Below, piece by piece: positions 6,563 to 10,193 of a stretch of 10,193 nucleotides of DNA. The position numbers and the translations under genes are program-made. The stretch is from positions 1 through 10,193 of the forward strand of contig JAFYIC010000046.1 of the NCBI GenBank assembly GCA_017538845.1, written 5' to 3'. The notes under the pieces are model-generated. The model saw only the letters and a list, made by a program, of their open reading frames with translations. It had not been told where the DNA came from and did no database searches. This DNA comes from Bacillota bacterium. Its GTDB lineage: Bacteria; Bacillota; Clostridia; Peptostreptococcales; Anaerovoracaceae. Position 1 is the stretch's first letter; the number at the start of each line of letters is the position of its first letter.

Positions 6563-8536
6563 CTATGCGAACTGGCTGTTGTAGAGAGATGCGTAGAATC
6601 CGCCCTTTTCAAGGAGTTCTTCGTGGGTGCCGTGTTCCACGATGTCACCGTTGTCCAGTACCAGAATGGTGTCTGCGTCGCGTATTGTGGAAAGCCTGTG
6701 GGCGATGACGAAGCTGGTTCTGCCGCGCATCAGTTCTTCCATGGCTGAATAGATGAGTTTCTCCGTCCTGGTGTCTACCGAGCTTGTAGCCTCATCCAGG
6801 ATAAGTATCGGGCTGTCTGCCAGCATGGCTCTGGCTATGGTGAGCAGCTGCTTCTGTCCCTGGGATATGTTGGAGGCGTCTTCATTGATCACCATTTCGT
6901 ATCCGCCCGGCTGGGTCATTATGAAATGATGGATACGGGCAGCTCTGGCTGCGGCGATCACCTCTTCATCGGTAGCATCCATGCGTCCGTACCTGATGTT
7001 TTCCATTACAGGTCCGTTGAACAGCCATGTCTCCTGGAGCACCATTCCGAACTTGTCGCGCAGATCCTTCCTGCTCATATCCCTGATATTGACATCATCT
7101 ATATATATGGCGCCGCTGCCAAGCTCATAGAACCGCATCAGCAGCTTAACTATAGTCGTCTTGCCTGCTCCGGTCGGGCCTACTATTGCTATCCGGCTGC
7201 CGGGCTCAACGGAATAGCTGAAGTCCTTCAATACCGGCACTGCCGGATCGTAACCGAAGGATACGTGATCAAAGACGATCCTGCCCTTCAGACCGCCGTT
7301 CGTTTCCGCCGGTGCTCCGGCCCCTGTTTTCGGTGCTCCGGTGCCCGCGGCTTCCGTCTGTCCGGTCGCTGCCGCAGTTTCTGCGGGTTTCTGCTCTTCG
7401 TCCTTTCTGGCTTTCGGCGCAGTTTCTCTCTTGTTGTTGTAAGCGTCCTCTTCCTCCTCTTCATTGAGGAATTCGAATACTCTCTCTGCTGCCGCAGCCG
7501 TGGACTGGAGCATGTTCACGATGTTCGCCACCTGCTGCAGCGGCTGGTTGAACTGGCGCACGTACTGTATGAACGCCTGTATGTTTCCGATGGAAACTTT
7601 CCCGTTTATCGCCAGAACGCCGCCCAGTATGCATATGCCTACGTAAGCCAGGTTCCCTATGAGCTGGGTCGCCGGCATCATCAGGCCGGACAGGAACTGG
7701 GATTTCCACGCGGATTCGCAGAGACGGTCGTTTATCTCATCGAATTTTTCCGCTGATTTCTCTTCTTTATTAAAGGCCTGCACTATGGTATGGCCCGTGT
7801 ACATCTCTTCCACGTGGCCGTTGACTTCGCCCAGGAACTTCTGCTGGTTGGCGAAATGGCCCTGGGATTTGCTGACCACCAGCCTGATCACAAGTACCGA
7901 AAGAGGTATGACCACCAGCGCCACCAGTGTCATCAGCAGACTTATGCGTATCATCATGATCAGTATTCCCACGATGGTGGTGATGCTGGTCAGCGCCTGG
8001 GTGATGCTCTGGGAAAGGCTCTGGTTAACGGTTTCTATATCATTTATAAAGCGGCTCTGTACTTCGCCGTGGGTCCTGCCGTCAAAGAATTTCAACGGCA
8101 TTCTGTCCATCTTTTCCGACAGGTCCGCTCTCAGCCGGTATGTGACTTTCTGCGACACTCCCGCCATGATGAATCCCTGAGCCCATGAGAAAACAAAGCT
8201 CACTCCGTAGAGAGCCCCAAGGAATATGAGTATTTTCGCAAGAGCAGAAAAATCAACGCCGTCCGACATAAGCCCTTTCACTACAACATCGGTGGCTTCT
8301 CCCAGTACAGTTGGAGCCACTATGGAAAATACAGTGCTTGCTATGGCGAATATGAAAACGATGGTCACTTTCACTTTGTGAGGTCCCAGATACCTGAGCA
8401 GATCCTTAATGGCTCTGCCGAAGTTCTTCGCTTTTTCTCCCGGCATCATCTGCGCCGCCCTGTGGCCCGGTCCTCTTCTTCCGCTGCCGTTGTTCCCCGG
8501 AGTTCCGGTTCTTTCTTCGACTCTGTTTTCAGCCAT
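6563..8536 (-). CDS. ABC exporter half-transporter (TMD-NBD), catalytic subunit of a heterodimer
   Basis: A 657-residue membrane ABC exporter subunit. The N terminus (1-40) is Gly/Arg/Pro-rich, ending MMPGEKAKNFGRA. The six-helix transmembrane domain is about 50-350. The nucleotide-binding domain is 417-657: Walker A GPTGAGKT (453-460), Q-loop Q501, signature ISQGQ (557-561, not the usual LSGGQ), Walker B ILILDEATSSVD with catalytic E582, and switch histidine H613. A linker of about 60 residues rich in Ala, Glu, Thr and Gly (355-415) joins the two domains, longer than usual. The start has AAAGGAGGGG 7 bases upstream and lies one base after the partner gene's stop. In families such as BmrCD, LmrCD and TM287/288 this subunit supplies the working ATPase residues. 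Exporters of this kind move drugs, lipids or peptides; the substrate cannot be told from sequence. Confidence 0.94.
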   Translation of the reverse strand: MAENRVEERTGTPGNNGSGRRGPGHRAAQMMPGEKAKNFGRAIKDLLRYLGPHKVKVTIVFIFAIASTVFSIVAPTVLGEATDVVVKGLMSDGVDFSALAKILIFLGALYGVSFVFSWAQGFIMAGVSQKVTYRLRADLSEKMDRMPLKFFDGRTHGEVQSRFINDIETVNQSLSQSITQALTSITTIVGILIMMIRISLLMTLVALVVIPLSVLVIRLVVSKSQGHFANQQKFLGEVNGHVEEMYTGHTIVQAFNKEEKSAEKFDEINDRLCESAWKSQFLSGLMMPATQLIGNLAYVGICILGGVLAINGKVSIGNIQAFIQYVRQFNQPLQQVANIVNMLQSTAAAAERVFEFLNEEEEEDAYNNKRETAPKARKDEEQKPAETAAATGQTEAAGTGAPKTGAGAPAETNGGLKGRIVFDHVSFGYDPAVPVLKDFSYSVEPGSRIAIVGPTGAGKTTIVKLLMRFYELGSGAIYIDDVNIRDMSRKDLRDKFGMVLQETWLFNGPVMENIRYGRMDATDEEVIAAARAARIHHFIMTQPGGYEMVINEDASNISQGQKQLLTIARAMLADSPILILDEATSSVDTRTEKLIYSAMEELMRGRTSFVIAHRLSTIRDADTILVLDNGDIVEHGTHEELLEKGGFYASLYNSQFA

Positions 8537-8537
8537 G

Positions 8538-10193
8538 TCAGATCCCCTCCTTTCTCAGTTCTTCTTCGCTGAGCTGGGACTGGGCGATCTCTTTGTAGAC
8601 CTGGCAGTCTTCCAGAAGCTGATGATGTGTGCCGATACCGGCCACACGACCGCTGTTCAGAACGATGATCTGGTCTGCGTCCATTATGGTGTTGATCCGC
8701 TGGGCAACGATGATGAAAGTGCTGTCCCCGATCTTTTCCTTAAGGGCATTCCTCAATGCCCGGTCGGTCCTGAAGTCAAGGGCCGAGAAGCTGTCGTCGA
8801 AGAGATATATGGGCGCCTTTTTCACCAGCGCTCTTGCTATTGAAAGCCTCTGCTGCTGGCCTCCGGACACATTGGTGCCGCCCTGGGCGACCTGCCGCTC
8901 CATGCCTTCGGGAGTCTCGTTTATGATCTCCATGGCCTGGGCGATCTCCGCCGCTTCTTTCAGGTCCTCTTCGCTTGCTTCCTCGTCGCCGAACCTTAGG
9001 TTGGAAGCGATGGTGCCCGAGAACAGCATGGCTTTTTGGGGTACGTAGCCCACCTTGTCGCGAAGGCTGTCAAGGGACATTTTCCGTATATCAACACCGT
9101 CCAGAAGGATCTCCCCTTCCGTGACGTCGTAAAATCTCGGTATCAGATTAAGAAGTGTGGTTTTGCCGCTGCCCGTACCTCCGATGATGGCTGTGGTACT
9201 TCCCGGGGAAGCGGTGAAGGACACGTGTTCAAGAGCCGTATGTTTCGCATCGGGGAATGAGAAGGTCACGTCCCTGAATTCCAGAACGCCTTTCGTTTCC
9301 GCAGGTTCTACAGGCTCTTCCGGATCTTTTATTCCCGGCTCTACGTCCAGCACCGCGCCTATCCTGCGCATTGAGACCGCGGCTCTCGGTATCATGATGA
9401 ACATAGCCGCGATGAACAGGAACGAAAGGATTATATGCATAGCGTACTGGATCAGAGCCAGCATGTCGCCGATCATCAGGTCGCCGTGATCCGCCATCTT
9501 GGAGCCGAACCACACGATCATGATGCTGCACGCGTTCATTATCAGCATGAGCACCGGGAATGTGAAGGACATTATGCGGTTTATAGATATGTTGAGTTTC
9601 GTCAGGTCCAAATTGGCGTCATCGAATCTTTTTTCTTCGAAAGGCTCCGTGTTGAAAGCTCTCACCACCAGTATGCCCGAAAGCCTTTCTTTTATAAGAA
9701 GGTTCAGCCTGTCCAGCTTGGACTGGAGTACTCTGAATTTGGGCATGACCATGAAAAACAGACCGCCCATGATAATGATGATCCCCGCCAGGGTCACACC
9801 GATTATCCACGTCAGTGAAACGGTGGTGTTGATGGCGTTTATCAGCGCTCCCACGCCCATGATAGGCGAGAAAATGGCCATCCTGAGGACCATTACAGGA
9901 GTGGTCTGGACCGTCTGCACATCATTTGTCGATCTTGTTATGAGGGACGCCGTCGAGAACTGGTTCATCTCGGCGTTACTGAAGGAAGTGACTCTGTGGA
10001 AAAGAGCTCCGCGCACGTCTCTGGCCGTCTTTGCAGCTACCCGCGACGCCAGGAAACTTCCGCTTATGGAAAAAGCCATGGAACCAAAAGCAACCACGAT
10101 CATTATCATTCCGACGTGGTAAATGGTGTCCATATGCTGCATGACTATGCCTTTGTTGATGATCTCTGACATGTAGCCCGGAAGAGCAAGCTC
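8538..10193 (-). CDS. ABC exporter half-transporter (TMD-NBD), degenerate-site subunit; 5' end beyond the window
   Basis: 551 residues are visible. The frame stays open to the right edge: seven codons (ELALPGY) precede the Met at 10172-10170 and continue the family's usual first-helix region, so the true start lies outside. Counting from that Met, the transmembrane domain is about 1-270 and the nucleotide-binding domain about 296-544. Visible motifs are Walker A GGTGSGKT (331-338), Q-loop Q379, a canonical VSGGQ signature (435-439), and Walker B IYLFDDSFSALD. In the last, D460 stands where the catalytic Glu should be. The switch histidine is replaced by Q491 (VAQRI). These changes mark the non-catalytic site of heterodimeric exporters, as in TM287. 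The stop overlaps the start region of the partner gene, with one base between TGA and ATG, so the two are translationally coupled. Confidence 0.93.
   Translation of the reverse strand, partial: ELALPGYMSEIINKGIVMQHMDTIYHVGMIMIVVAFGSMAFSISGSFLASRVAAKTARDVRGALFHRVTSFSNAEMNQFSTASLITRSTNDVQTVQTTPVMVLRMAIFSPIMGVGALINAINTTVSLTWIIGVTLAGIIIIMGGLFFMVMPKFRVLQSKLDRLNLLIKERLSGILVVRAFNTEPFEEKRFDDANLDLTKLNISINRIMSFTFPVLMLIMNACSIMIVWFGSKMADHGDLMIGDMLALIQYAMHIILSFLFIAAMFIMIPRAAVSMRRIGAVLDVEPGIKDPEEPVEPAETKGVLEFRDVTFSFPDAKHTALEHVSFTASPGSTTAIIGGTGSGKTTLLNLIPRFYDVTEGEILLDGVDIRKMSLDSLRDKVGYVPQKAMLFSGTIASNLRFGDEEASEEDLKEAAEIAQAMEIINETPEGMERQVAQGGTNVSGGQQQRLSIARALVKKAPIYLFDDSFSALDFRTDRALRNALKEKIGDSTFIIVAQRINTIMDADQIIVLNSGRVAGIGTHHQLLEDCQVYKEIAQSQLSEEELRKEGI
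8544..8553 (-). promoter_or_regulatory. Ribosome binding site of the second ABC gene, inside the 3' end of the first
   Basis: AAAGGAGGGG on the minus strand, 7 bases before the ATG at 8536-8534. It lies within the last codons (Arg-Lys-Glu-Gly-Ile) of the upstream ABC gene and selects the start. The TGA-C-ATG junction implies coupled translation and balanced subunit amounts. Confidence 0.9.

Noticed and set aside
6926..7756. Plus-strand 276-codon frame opposite the ABC exporter gene
   Set aside because: Its product is a Cys/Arg/Phe-rich shadow of the conserved ABC sequence with no family resemblance.
10170..10172. ATG as the start of the rightmost ABC gene
   Set aside because: The frame stays open upstream to the window edge and the preceding residues ELALPGY continue the family's first-helix region, so this Met is internal.
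1..10193. CRISPR array, insertion sequence, phage module, toxin-antitoxin pair or RNA gene
   Set aside because: I saw no regularly spaced repeats, transposase or integrase, terminal inverted repeats, small paired genes or tRNA/rRNA sequence on either strand.

Overview
The window reads as ordinary chromosomal DNA of a low-to-mid-GC Gram-positive anaerobe. Bacillota, probably class Clostridia, is my inference. It rests on the strong AGGAGG-type ribosome sites, textbook sigma-A promoters, a sortase-anchored surface protein, a BioY/BirA biotin pair, and a BmrCD/TM287-288-like heterodimeric ABC exporter. All five genes lie on the minus strand, so transcription runs from high to low coordinates.

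Right part (6563-10193): two ABC half-transporter genes. The upstream one runs off the right edge. The second starts one base after the first one stops, with its ribosome site inside the first gene's 3' end. Their nucleotide-binding domains are complementary: one has a degenerate catalytic site (Asp for Glu, Gln for His) and a normal signature motif. The other has normal catalytic residues and a degenerate signature motif. This is the expected pattern for a heterodimeric exporter with one working ATP site.

Middle (4696-6562): a biotin operon. A near-consensus sigma-A promoter (6468-6496) drives birA (biotin-protein ligase with an N-terminal DNA-binding domain) and then bioY (biotin-specific ECF transporter subunit). 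The operon ends at a clear intrinsic terminator (4696-4724). A BirA-like operator, two half-sites 14 bases apart, overlaps the -35 box. A separate perfect 11-bp inverted repeat covers the transcription start region. Together they suggest biotin-dependent autoregulation, possibly with a second control layer.

Left part (1-4640): one 1465-residue cell-wall surface protein. It has a signal peptide, a von Willebrand factor A domain with an intact metal site, several Cna-B/pilin-type domains with likely isopeptide-bond triads, and a C-terminal APQTG sorting signal. A highly acidic tract of about 125 residues interrupts one of the pilin-type domains. The intergenic region upstream holds a promoter with a good -10 and weak -35, an A/T-tract, and a perfect 13-bp inverted repeat that is a candidate regulator site.

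I found no tRNA, rRNA, CRISPR array, insertion sequence or phage gene. I do not see a clearly new system. The points most worth a second look are the acidic insertion in the surface protein and the unassigned palindromes in the two promoter regions.
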